A stretch of DNA of 14,416 bases from Sideroxydans lithotrophicus. GTDB lineage: Bacteria; Pseudomonadota; Gammaproteobacteria; Burkholderiales; Sulfuriferulaceae. Of the stretch, positions 7,582-14,205 are shown one piece after another (positions within the stretch are counted from its first letter, which is position 1; the number at the start of each line of letters is the position of its first letter). The translations under genes and the position numbers were made by a program. The notes under the pieces were generated by a model. The model saw only the letters and a list, made by a program, of their open reading frames with translations. It searched no databases and was not told where the DNA came from. The stretch covers positions 1 through 14,416 of the forward strand of contig DZDB01000040.1 in the NCBI GenBank assembly GCA_022736605.1, written 5' to 3'.

Positions 7582-8349
7582 GTGAGCGCATTGCGCGTCT
7601 TTATTACCGGCGCATCGAGCGGGCTGGGTGCCGCACTGGCACAACATTACGCCGCACAAGGCGCGGTGCTGGGTCTGGTGGGACGGCGTGCCGATGCCCT
7701 TCAGCACGTCAGTCAGGCATTCGAAAATTGCGCCTGCTATCCACTTGATGTACGCGACAGCAACGCCATGCAGGCGGCCGCAGCCGACTTCATGCAACGT
7801 TTCGGCACCCCCGATATCGTCGTGGCTGCCGCCGGCATCAGCGTCGGCACACTGACCGAATACGCCGATGATCTCGCCGTGTTCAAAGCCGTGATGGAAG
7901 TCAACGTACTCGGCACGGTGACGACGTTTCAGCCCTTCATCGCCGCGATGCGTCAACGTCGTAGCGGCGTGCTGGCAGGCATCGGCAGCGTCGCAGGTAT
8001 CCGCGGCTTGCCCGGTGGCAGCGCTTATTCTGCCTCCAAGGCGGCAGCCATCAGCTACCTTGAATCGCTGCGTGTAGAGTTACGCGGCAGCGGCGTGGCG
8101 GTGACGACGGTCAGCCCCGGCTACATCGTCACGCCGATGACTGCGGTCAACCCGTATCCAATGCCGTTCATCCTGCGTGCCGATGTCGCTGCCGCCAAAA
8201 CCGCCCGCGCCATTGCCCGCCGACGCCGCTATGTCACCTTGCCCTGGCAAATGGCGCTGGTGGCCAAACTACTGCGCCTGTTGCCGCGCATACTGTATGA
8301 CCGACTGTTTCAGCACGCACCCCACAAACCCCGTAATTTGCCATTGTGA
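7582..8349 (+). CDS. Short-chain dehydrogenase/reductase family oxidoreductase
   Basis: 255 residues starting at GTG, 19 bases after dsbA. It is a classical SDR with the NAD(P)-binding TGASSGLG at 9-16, catalytic Ser136, Tyr149 and Lys153 (YSASK), and the PGYI motif after them. A basic residue pair in GRRADAL after the second strand hints at NADP preference. The C-terminal part (about 205-245) carries a basic and hydrophobic stretch (ALVAKLLRLLPRILYDRLF) that may touch the membrane, as in some SDRs acting on lipid-like substrates. The substrate cannot be read from the sequence. No good Shine-Dalgarno site is seen, and coupling to dsbA translation is plausible. The stop overlaps the region where the next promoter begins. 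Confidence 0.88.
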   Translation: MSALRVFITGASSGLGAALAQHYAAQGAVLGLVGRRADALQHVSQAFENCACYPLDVRDSNAMQAAAADFMQRFGTPDIVVAAAGISVGTLTEYADDLAVFKAVMEVNVLGTVTTFQPFIAAMRQRRSGVLAGIGSVAGIRGLPGGSAYSASKAAAISYLESLRVELRGSGVAVTTVSPGYIVTPMTAVNPYPMPFILRADVAAAKTARAIARRRRYVTLPWQMALVAKLLRLLPRILYDRLFQHAPHKPRNLPL

Positions 8350-8369
8350 ATAGTCAGTTTGCATTGGCA

Positions 8370-8375
8370 TATAAT
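8370..8375 (+). promoter_or_regulatory. TATAAT -10 box before the response regulator
   Basis: A perfect TATAAT sits 57 bases before the chosen start (8427). No well-spaced -35 is seen (TTGTGA at 8344 leaves 20 bases), so it may need an activator. It supports a start downstream of the open frame's first GTG (8346), which lies before the -10. Confidence 0.4.
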
Positions 8376-8426
8376 CAAAGTCTTGATCCTTACCTGAGTC
8401 GCGCAAGCGGCATGGAGCAGCCTCCC

Positions 8427-9062
8427 ATGAGCATTACCGTTCTCCTCATCGACGACCACCCGCTAACCCGCCTGGGTACCGCGCGCACGCTGGAAAAAAC
8501 ACCCGAAATGGCCGTGGTTGGGCAATGCGAGGACATCAAATCCACGCGGCACTGGCTGGCTGACCCGGCCAACACCGCTGATATCGCGTTGCTTGACCGC
8601 ATCCTGCCAGACGGCGATGGCCTGAGCCTGGTCGCAGAACTCAAACGGCGCGGCACACGCGCCATCATGCTCACCATGGCGGGCGAGGATTTTGAAATCA
8701 GCGAAGCGCTCACGGCAGGCGTAGATGGCTACATTATGAAAAGCGCCGATCCGGAGCAGCTGGTACACGCCATCCAGTCCGTGGCGCAAGGAAACAGCAT
8801 GTTCCCGTCACACATCATGCAAAAACTGGCACGCGGTGAATTGCAGCAGGACATGTTCTCAAAGCTGTCGAACCGCGAGCGTGAAATTGTCGAACTGGTG
8901 GCACAGGGCCTGCCGAACAAAACCATCAGCAGCCGTCTTAACCTGTCGGAAAACACCGTGCGCAACCACCTCTCCAACATCATGGAAAAACTCGGCATGC
9001 AAAACCGCGTGCAAGTGGCGACCAGCGCCTTGAAGCACCTGCGCATTACCGACAAACACTAA
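8427..9062 (+). CDS. NarL/FixJ-family two-component response regulator (orphan)
   Basis: 211 residues from the ATG at 8427, chosen because GGAG (8414-8417) lies 9 bases before it and the receiver domain begins at once with SITVLLIDDHP. The open frame extends to a GTG at 8346, but that would put the promoter inside the gene and add 27 unrelated residues. The receiver domain (1-120) has Asp9/Asp10, phospho-acceptor Asp57, Thr83 and Lys105, all expected. A LuxR-type helix-turn-helix (about 147-205) contains LSNREREIVELVAQG and NKTISSRLNLSENTVRNHL. It is therefore a DNA-binding transcription regulator activated by phosphorylation. No histidine kinase lies in the window, so the partner is unknown. 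The gcr-like gene begins 39 bases later, probably in the same transcript. Confidence 0.9.
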   Translation: MSITVLLIDDHPLTRLGTARTLEKTPEMAVVGQCEDIKSTRHWLADPANTADIALLDRILPDGDGLSLVAELKRRGTRAIMLTMAGEDFEISEALTAGVDGYIMKSADPEQLVHAIQSVAQGNSMFPSHIMQKLARGELQQDMFSKLSNREREIVELVAQGLPNKTISSRLNLSENTVRNHLSNIMEKLGMQNRVQVATSALKHLRITDKH

Positions 9063-9101
9063 ATCCCTGCTGCCCGGCAGTCGATTTACCAAACTGACTC
9101 C

Positions 9102-11093
9102 ATGGAATTTACCGCCGCTTATCTCGAACGCATACTGGCGCGCATGGCCAGCAATCAGGAAACGCCCGACCCGCTGTTGGTGAAACGCCTGTTTTACCAC
9201 CTGCGACCCGGCACATTTGAAGCGATTGAGCGCGCTACCACCCATTTTGCCGATCTGCTCGGCCTGATCGAGCGCAATGCTGACTTGGCACAAGGCTTGC
9301 GTTTTCATCTGCTCGGCCTGCTCAAACTCAAACATGTCGGCAGCCTGCTGCGTGACAGCGGAATACTGCCTGGCCGCACATTCGGCACCGAACTGACGCG
9401 CCGTCTCAGCTTCAAATTGCTACCGCCCGCGCCCGCGCCCGATTCACTGCGCGACTGGATTGACGAAATGCTGGCACCAGGCGATGGCGAATGGATTGCC
9501 ACGTTATCACCCAACTTGTGGCAACGGCTGTTTGCAGCACTTGATCTGGCCAATCTTGACACCGCCACAGCAACCAGCCTGACGGCCAGCCTGATCGACG
9601 CCATCAATGGCTTGTCACACCGCATCGCCGCTGCCGGGCTGGATCCCGAGTTGCTGCGCATCGAACCGACGCTGGAAGCCTACGCCTCGCCATTTTTGGC
9701 TCAGCACGAAGAAATTGCAGCACTATTGAGGCACTATCGCGACCCGAGCCAGCCGCAGCTCGACAGCAGCCAGGCGCTGGTTATTCTGGGCCAATGTGAC
9801 GAAGTACTGGAACGCATCCGGCGGCGCTCTGCCAGCCTCGGTACCAGCGTCAATCTAACCCTGCAAAGCACGCGTTTGCAGCAACAAATGGGACGTTTAC
9901 GTCTGCTGCTCGCGCTGCTCGAAGCCGACGCACCAGTGCACCGCGCCGACCTGCTGACCCAGCTCTGGCTAACGCTGAGTGCGTCGTCGGGCGAGCGTTA
10001 TAACGTCAGCAAACTGATGTCAGCCACCACCGGCAGACTGGCATATCAGGTCACACAACATGCCGGCCAGACCGGCCAGCATTACATCGCTGACAGCTCA
10101 CATGAACTGCGCAATATGTTCCTGTCGGCGGCGGGCGGCGGCGTCATCATCGCCTGCATGGCATTGCTCAAGGTACTGATTATCAAGGCGCATCTGGCAC
10201 CGTTACAGGAAGCAATATTGATTAGCCTGAATTACGCGCTGGGCTTTATTTTTATTTTCGTGCTGCATTTCAGTGTCGCCACCAAACAGCCGGCGATGAC
10301 CGCCAGCCTGATGGCACACACCATCGCCCGCGCGCGCAGCGAAGCACATGAAAACCGCATCCTGGAAAGTTTTGTCACCAGCGTTTTCGCTTCACAGTTC
10401 GCTTCGATTGCAGGCAACCTGCTGCTGGCATTTGCCACCGCCGCGCTGCTCGCCAGTGGTCTGCATTATTTCTTTGATGTGCAGCCAGTCGACGTTCACA
10501 AGGCGCAACAGTTGCTCGCAGAAATCAACCTGGCTGCGCCGATGAACCTGTTTTATGCGGCAGTCGCCGCCATTGGGCTATTTCTGTCCGGGATTGTGAG
10601 CGGCTATTACGACAACAAGAGTGTCTATGAGCGCATCCCGGAACGCCTGGCGCGGCTGGACTGGCCTGCACGCCTGATCAGCCGACGCGGCTGGCACAGC
10701 CTGGTTCAGTACATCGGCGGGCATTTCGGCGGTCTGGCGGGCAATGCCTTTTTCGGCTTTTATTTAGGCATAGTGGCGGCGTTCGGCGCGTTGTCAGGCC
10801 TGCCGCTTGATATTCGACACATCGCCTTCAGCTCGGCCAATTTTGCCTATGGCTGGCAAGCGCTGGGCTGGCAACTGCCCTGGCTTGCCATCGGCTTATC
10901 CGCAGCGGGCGTCCTGATGATCGGCATGGTGAACCTGAGCGTGAGCTTTGCGCTGGCGTTTTACCTTGCGCTGCGTGCCGCCAACCTGTCACGCAAAGAG
11001 GCACTGCCGTTGCTCAAGCGCACTCTGCTCGCCATGCTCGTCGCGCCCTGGCTGATGCTCAAACAGCGCGGCAGAAAGCCGGTCCTTGAATAA
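9102..11093 (+). CDS. gcr: Large membrane protein of the Gcr 'site-specific recombinase' family
   Basis: 663 residues resembling the family named after the gonococcal Gcr protein (SpecificRecomb). The N-terminal half (about 1-335) is soluble and mostly helical. The C-terminal half has about six to eight hydrophobic segments, for example near 343-362 (GGVIIACMALLKVLIIKAHL), 372-393 (YALGFIFIFVLHF), 425-450, 480-505, and two or more in the last 120 residues. No catalytic pattern of tyrosine or serine recombinases was noticed, so the recombinase name is inherited and doubtful; an integral inner-membrane protein of unknown role is the safer reading. The ATG at 9102 has no clear Shine-Dalgarno sequence; a second ATG exists at 9144. 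The last 8 bases overlap the next gene, indicating one operon with the response regulator upstream and the Nudix fusion downstream. Confidence 0.8.
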   Translation: MEFTAAYLERILARMASNQETPDPLLVKRLFYHLRPGTFEAIERATTHFADLLGLIERNADLAQGLRFHLLGLLKLKHVGSLLRDSGILPGRTFGTELTRRLSFKLLPPAPAPDSLRDWIDEMLAPGDGEWIATLSPNLWQRLFAALDLANLDTATATSLTASLIDAINGLSHRIAAAGLDPELLRIEPTLEAYASPFLAQHEEIAALLRHYRDPSQPQLDSSQALVILGQCDEVLERIRRRSASLGTSVNLTLQSTRLQQQMGRLRLLLALLEADAPVHRADLLTQLWLTLSASSGERYNVSKLMSATTGRLAYQVTQHAGQTGQHYIADSSHELRNMFLSAAGGGVIIACMALLKVLIIKAHLAPLQEAILISLNYALGFIFIFVLHFSVATKQPAMTASLMAHTIARARSEAHENRILESFVTSVFASQFASIAGNLLLAFATAALLASGLHYFFDVQPVDVHKAQQLLAEINLAAPMNLFYAAVAAIGLFLSGIVSGYYDNKSVYERIPERLARLDWPARLISRRGWHSLVQYIGGHFGGLAGNAFFGFYLGIVAAFGALSGLPLDIRHIAFSSANFAYGWQALGWQLPWLAIGLSAAGVLMIGMVNLSVSFALAFYLALRAANLSRKEALPLLKRTLLAMLVAPWLMLKQRGRKPVLE

Positions 11094-12018
11094 GCGCACC
11101 GAAGTCGCCGTGGCGGTGATTACCCGCGCTGATGGGGGATTTCTGCTTGCCAGCCGCCCGCTCGGTAAACCCTATGCAGGCTATTGGGAATTTCCTGGCG
11201 GCAAGGTCGAAGTCGGCGAAAGCGCACACGCGGCGCTGGTGCGCGAACTGGATGAAGAACTCGGCATTCAAGTCACCCATGCCACGCCCTGGCTGACACG
11301 CCATTATGATTATCCACATGCGCACGTCACGCTGTCGTTTTTTCGCGTCAGCGGCTGGCGCGGCGAGCCGCAGTCACAAGAGGGGCAAACGCTGGCCTGG
11401 CAACACGCCAACAGCATCGACGTTAGCCCGGTGTTGCCCGCCAACGCGCCGATTTTTGCAGCACTTGGCTTGCCAGCGGTCTACGGCATTACCCAGGCAG
11501 GCGATGATCCGGCAGCCTTTTTACCGCGTCTCGACGCTGCGCTGGCGAATGGCCTCAAGCTGATTCAGTTGCGCGAAAAAAGCCTGCCGCCTGTGCAGCT
11601 GGCTGACTTTGCCCGGCAGGTGATCGCACGCGCTCACGCGCACGGCGCACGCGTATTGCTCAACACCGACATCGCCCTGGCCGGGCGCCTTGGCGCCGAC
11701 GGCGTGCAGCTCAACGCCGCCCAGCTTGGCCAGCTCAACGTGCGTCCGGATTTGCCGCTGGTGGCCGCGTCGTGCCATAACGCCGAAGAACTGGCGCGTG
11801 CTGAAGCGCTTGGTTGCGATTTTGCGCTGCTCTCGCCGGTGCTGCAGACGCTGAGCCACCCCGGCGCACCCAGCCTCGGCTGGACCGAATTTGCCCGGTT
11901 GTGCGCAAACCGCACGCTCCCAATCTACGCGCTTGGCGGCCTTGCCCGCACCGATCTCGACCGCGCACGCGACCATGGCGCGCATGGCGTTGCGCTGCTA
12001 CGGAGTGCCTGGCAATGA
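11086..12018 (+). CDS. mutT: Nudix (MutT-type) hydrolase fused to a ThiE/TenI-like domain
   Basis: 310 residues starting at TTG, overlapping the preceding stop by 8 bases; this start gives the usual MutT-type N-terminus NKRTEVAVAVI. The Nudix domain (about 1-125) has a perfect Nudix box from Gly39 (E45, R53, E54, E57, E58, G60), with the FPGGKVE context seen in 8-oxo-dGTP pyrophosphatases that clean the nucleotide pool. The second domain (about 131-310) is a TIM-barrel related to thiamine-phosphate synthase: YGIT at 133, QLREK at 161-165, LSPVLQT and YALGGLA. The Asp after the Asn of the usual ND motif is Thr here, and the GQxDL acid site reads NAAQL, so true ThiE activity is doubtful. This two-domain architecture is known in Proteobacteria. 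The stop overlaps the next ATG as ATGA. Confidence 0.9.
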   Translation: MNKRTEVAVAVITRADGGFLLASRPLGKPYAGYWEFPGGKVEVGESAHAALVRELDEELGIQVTHATPWLTRHYDYPHAHVTLSFFRVSGWRGEPQSQEGQTLAWQHANSIDVSPVLPANAPIFAALGLPAVYGITQAGDDPAAFLPRLDAALANGLKLIQLREKSLPPVQLADFARQVIARAHAHGARVLLNTDIALAGRLGADGVQLNAAQLGQLNVRPDLPLVAASCHNAEELARAEALGCDFALLSPVLQTLSHPGAPSLGWTEFARLCANRTLPIYALGGLARTDLDRARDHGAHGVALLRSAWQ

Positions 12019-12476
12019 CCCTGCGCGAACGGCTGTCCGGCTGGTTTACCTGCGACACGCGCTATTCGCTCAAATGCGCGGCACTGATCCTGTTCATCCT
12101 GTCCCTGGTCGGCGCCGAACTCTACCACGTGCTCAAACCCGACAGCAGCGCTGCCGTGGTATTGCCTTGCGCCGATCCGGCACAGGGTTGCACGTTCAGC
12201 GTCAACGGCCAACCCGCACAGCTGCATTTTTTGGGAACGCCGTCCGGTCTGCACCCATTTATCATCCAGCTCTACGCGCCCGGCATCAAGGACAGCTACG
12301 CCAGCTTCACCATGCGCGGCATGGACATGGGCTATAACCGTTATCGCCTGCTGACGACCGCGCCGGGCATCTGGCAAACGCGCGTGGTATTGCCGGTATG
12401 TGTAACCGGGCGACGTGACTGGCTGCTGACGCTGACCATCGACGGCACCAATTACGAGCTGCCGTTCACAGGTTAA
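12015..12476 (+). CDS. Small membrane-anchored protein of unknown function
   Basis: 153 residues from the ATG at 12015, chosen because it overlaps the Nudix gene stop (ATGA) and GGAG lies 9 bases upstream; the frame is open earlier, but that part is a shadow of the previous gene. A short N-terminal cytoplasmic tail is followed by one membrane span (about 21-40, AALILFILSLVGAELYHVL) and a periplasmic domain that looks beta-rich. It has cysteines at 52, 59 and 129 (LPCADPAQGC, LPVCVTG) and a methionine cluster at 100, 103 and 105 in FTMRGMDMGYNRY. The pattern loosely recalls YtkA/FixH-type periplasmic immunoglobulin-like domains, some linked to copper, but I cannot assign it. It is the last gene of the response regulator-gcr-Nudix cluster. 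Confidence 0.75.
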   Translation: MTLRERLSGWFTCDTRYSLKCAALILFILSLVGAELYHVLKPDSSAAVVLPCADPAQGCTFSVNGQPAQLHFLGTPSGLHPFIIQLYAPGIKDSYASFTMRGMDMGYNRYRLLTTAPGIWQTRVVLPVCVTGRRDWLLTLTIDGTNYELPFTG

Positions 12477-12478
12477 CT

Positions 12479-12496
12479 TTGTCATTAACTTGTAAC
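12479..12496 (+). promoter_or_regulatory. Possible PhoB box upstream of phoU
   Basis: TTGTCATTAACTTGTAAC matches the E. coli Pho-box pattern (two CTGTCA-type 7-mers 11 bases apart) at 13 of 18 positions by my count. The first 7-mer is near-perfect and the second is weak; another CTGTCAA occurs at 12497. The site is 58 bases before the phoU start and 21 bases before a TATAAT box, farther than the usual spacing, so confidence is modest. Confidence 0.4.
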
Positions 12497-12517
12497 CTGT
12501 CAATACCAGCCCGGCGC

Positions 12518-12523
12518 TATAAT
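12518..12523 (+). promoter_or_regulatory. TATAAT -10 box before phoU
   Basis: A perfect TATAAT lies 30 bases before the GTAAC-rich end of the gap closes at the phoU ATG (12554). No good -35 is found at 16-18 bases, which fits an activator-dependent promoter. Initiation near 12530 would leave a leader carrying the GGAGG site. Confidence 0.45.
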
Positions 12524-12553
12524 CAGCCCAAACCCTTTACGGAGGCACCCAGA

Positions 12554-13258
12554 ATGGGGCAAGAGCATACCTACAAGCAATTTGACGCCGACCTCGAAGC
12601 GATCCGCTCACGCGTGCTGCAAATGGGCGGCCTGGTCGAAGAACAAATCACCAACGCCATCGAAGCCCTGTCCAGCGGCAATCTGGAACTGGCAGAAACG
12701 GTCATCAACAATGACCACAAAGTAAATGCCATGGAAGTGGGGCTCGACGAAGACTGCACCCAGATCATCGCGCGACGGCAGCCGACTGCATCCGACCTGC
12801 GCATGGTAATGACGGTGGTCAAAACCATCACCGATCTGGAACGCATCGGCGACGAAGCCTCCAAAGTGGCGCGCATGGCCAAGCAGATTCACGATTCAGA
12901 TCGTCTGACCCAGACGCGTTTCAACGAAATCAAATTCATGGCCGGACTGGTGCTCGAAATGCTGCGCCGTGCGCTGGATGGTTTTGCACGTCTCGATGTC
13001 ACCAGCGCGGCGGACATTGTGCGGCAGGACATGCAAGTCGATGAAGAATTTCATCTGATGATGCGCCACCTCATCACCTACATGATGGAAGACCCACGCA
13101 CCATCTCGGTATTCATCGACATCATGTTCGTCGCTAAAGCCGTCGAACGCATGGGTGACCACGCCAAGAACATGTCGGAATACGTCGTCTATATGGTCAA
13201 GGGCAAAGACGTACGGCACACCACGCTAGAAGAAATCGAGCGCATCGCATCGCATTAA
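12554..13258 (+). CDS. phoU: Phosphate-specific transport system accessory protein PhoU
   Basis: 234 residues starting at the ATG at 12554, which has a strong ACGGAGG site 8 bases upstream; the frame is open further upstream, but that part lies across the promoter. PhoU is a helical cytoplasmic protein with two three-helix PhoU repeats (about 12-110 and 115-215). It restrains PhoR/PhoB signalling and Pst phosphate uptake when phosphate is plentiful. Typical stretches are the N-terminal QFDADLEAIRSRVLQMGG, VVKTITDLERIGDEASKVA at the metal-binding acidic face of the first repeat, and the matching AVERMGDHAKNMSEY in the second. No pst, phoB or phoR gene is in the window; the gene stands as a single unit ending in a strong terminator. 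A possible Pho box lies upstream. Confidence 0.95.
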   Translation: MGQEHTYKQFDADLEAIRSRVLQMGGLVEEQITNAIEALSSGNLELAETVINNDHKVNAMEVGLDEDCTQIIARRQPTASDLRMVMTVVKTITDLERIGDEASKVARMAKQIHDSDRLTQTRFNEIKFMAGLVLEMLRRALDGFARLDVTSAADIVRQDMQVDEEFHLMMRHLITYMMEDPRTISVFIDIMFVAKAVERMGDHAKNMSEYVVYMVKGKDVRHTTLEEIERIASH

Positions 13259-13268
13259 GCGCGCGCCT

Positions 13269-13312
13269 CGGACATAAAAAAAGCCGGGACAACCCGGCTT
13301 TTTTTATGTCCG
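13269..13312. terminator. Bidirectional Rho-independent terminator between phoU and yggX
   Basis: The arms 13269-13288 and 13293-13312 are perfect 20-base complements around an ACAA loop. The core GCCGGG/CCCGGC is followed by seven Ts on the top strand and preceded by seven As, giving a T-tract in both directions. It serves phoU (forward) and the converging yggX operon (reverse), ending 8 bases before the yggX stop codon. Confidence 0.95.
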
Positions 13313-13320
13313 ACTGCGCC

Positions 13321-13593
13321 TTACTTGGCAGGCGGCACGTAACCGGCAGCCTGATCAGCGCCTTCGCCAAAGAAATATTTTTCCACCTGCTCCATCAGGT
13401 ATTTACGTGCCTTGGCATCGGCCAGATTCAGCCGGTTTTCATTCACCAGCATGGTCTGGTGCTTGATCCAGCCAGCCCACGCCTCCTTCGACACGCTGGC
13501 ATACAGACGCTGACCCATTTCGCCCGGCATCGGCGGAAAATCCAGCCCCTCTGCTTCGCGCCCCAGTTTGATGCAGTTCACGGTTCTTGCCAT
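13321..13593 (-). CDS. yggX: Probable Fe(2+)-trafficking / oxidative damage protection protein
   Basis: 90 residues, the family size. YggX is a small cytoplasmic protein linked in enterobacteria to protection of iron-sulfur clusters against oxidation and to iron trafficking. It shows the family's N-terminal TVNCIKLG with conserved Cys7, then GLDFPPMPGEMGQRLY, SKEAWAGWIKHQTMLVNE and the C-terminal YFFGE. A GGAG ribosome binding site precedes the ATG on the reverse strand. It is last in a reverse-strand group after the 183-residue gene (48-base gap) and ends at the bidirectional terminator. Confidence 0.96.
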   Translation of the reverse strand: MARTVNCIKLGREAEGLDFPPMPGEMGQRLYASVSKEAWAGWIKHQTMLVNENRLNLADAKARKYLMEQVEKYFFGEGADQAAGYVPPAK

Positions 13594-13641
13594 AACAATT
13601 GCTCCTGAAATAAGTGCGGCGATGATAACGGAATCGGCTGG

Positions 13642-14193
13642 TCAGTGCACGCTGTAGCTGGCCAGTTCTTCCACCAGCTTGACGACCAGATCCCGTCCTT
13701 GCGCCGTCATGCCGCGCGTCAGCAAATCGACATCGCGCTCACCATCAACCAACCGGCGCATGCTGCCACCCAGCCGCGCCATGTCACCGCCCACCCTGAC
13801 CATCTGCTCGGCCATGTTCGCCAGCGCAGACAAGGCTGCGACATCGCCAGTAGCGGCAGCATGGATCAGACCAGCCAATCCCGGCGCGGCAGCACTCGCA
13901 TCCGGCTGCTGGCTGGGGTCGGGCAAGGTGGCCGGATCCTGGATGCCGCGCAGGATGGCTTCAACGATAATCCGGTCATCGTCGTCCAGCCCGGCATACA
14001 CACTGCTGTCGCGCCTGCCGGCAATCACCTGACGCAGCGCCATGACCATCGTGCCCCAACCCTGCTGCTCGGCTTGCGTGAGCATTTGCTGGGTTTGGGT
14101 GAGCAGTTCCGGTTTGAGGCAGGCGGTGGCAACACCATGAATAAATTGTGCGTAAGTTTGAATGACTTGCTGGGTACGTTCAGGGAGCGCCAT
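13642..14193 (-). CDS. Uncharacterised helical protein between gluQ and yggX
   Basis: 183 residues, not recognised. It has no signal peptide or membrane span and looks cytoplasmic. The N-terminal part (about 1-60) is helical and Gln-rich; a DDDDR acidic turn lies near residues 74-78; a Pro/Asp/Ala-rich linker (about 92-106, DPATLPDPSQQPDAS) separates a second helical part (about 108-183). The stretch LIHAAATGDVAALSALANMA superficially resembles one ankyrin-type helix pair, but only once. The C-terminal half holds repeated Leu/Val/Ala helices (MAEQMVRVGGDMARLGGSMRRLV). The AAAGGAA ribosome binding site overlaps the gluQ stop, with 12 bases between the genes, so translation is coupled. Its role may relate to gluQ or to iron/oxidative stress through yggX, but no function can be assigned. 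Confidence 0.8.
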   Translation of the reverse strand: MALPERTQQVIQTYAQFIHGVATACLKPELLTQTQQMLTQAEQQGWGTMVMALRQVIAGRRDSSVYAGLDDDDRIIVEAILRGIQDPATLPDPSQQPDASAAAPGLAGLIHAAATGDVAALSALANMAEQMVRVGGDMARLGGSMRRLVDGERDVDLLTRGMTAQGRDLVVKLVEELASYSVH

Positions 14194-14205
14194 ATCAGAT
14201 TCCTT

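Noticed and set aside
9063..9101. Small palindrome CTGCCCGGCAG in the gap before the gcr-like gene
   Set aside because: Too short, with no T-run; chance palindromes of this kind are common in GC-rich DNA.
11814..12014. N-terminal extension of the 153-residue gene
   Set aside because: The extension overlaps the Nudix/ThiE-like coding end and is Arg/Pro-rich out-of-frame translation; the ATG at 12015 has a GGAG site and ATGA overlap.
12479..12553. Upstream TTG start for phoU
   Set aside because: It would place the TATAAT promoter inside the gene; the ATG at 12554 has a strong GGAGG site and gives the usual PhoU N-terminus.
13306..13608. Forward-strand 100-codon frame opposite yggX
   Set aside because: It starts inside the terminator and mirrors the clear yggX gene.
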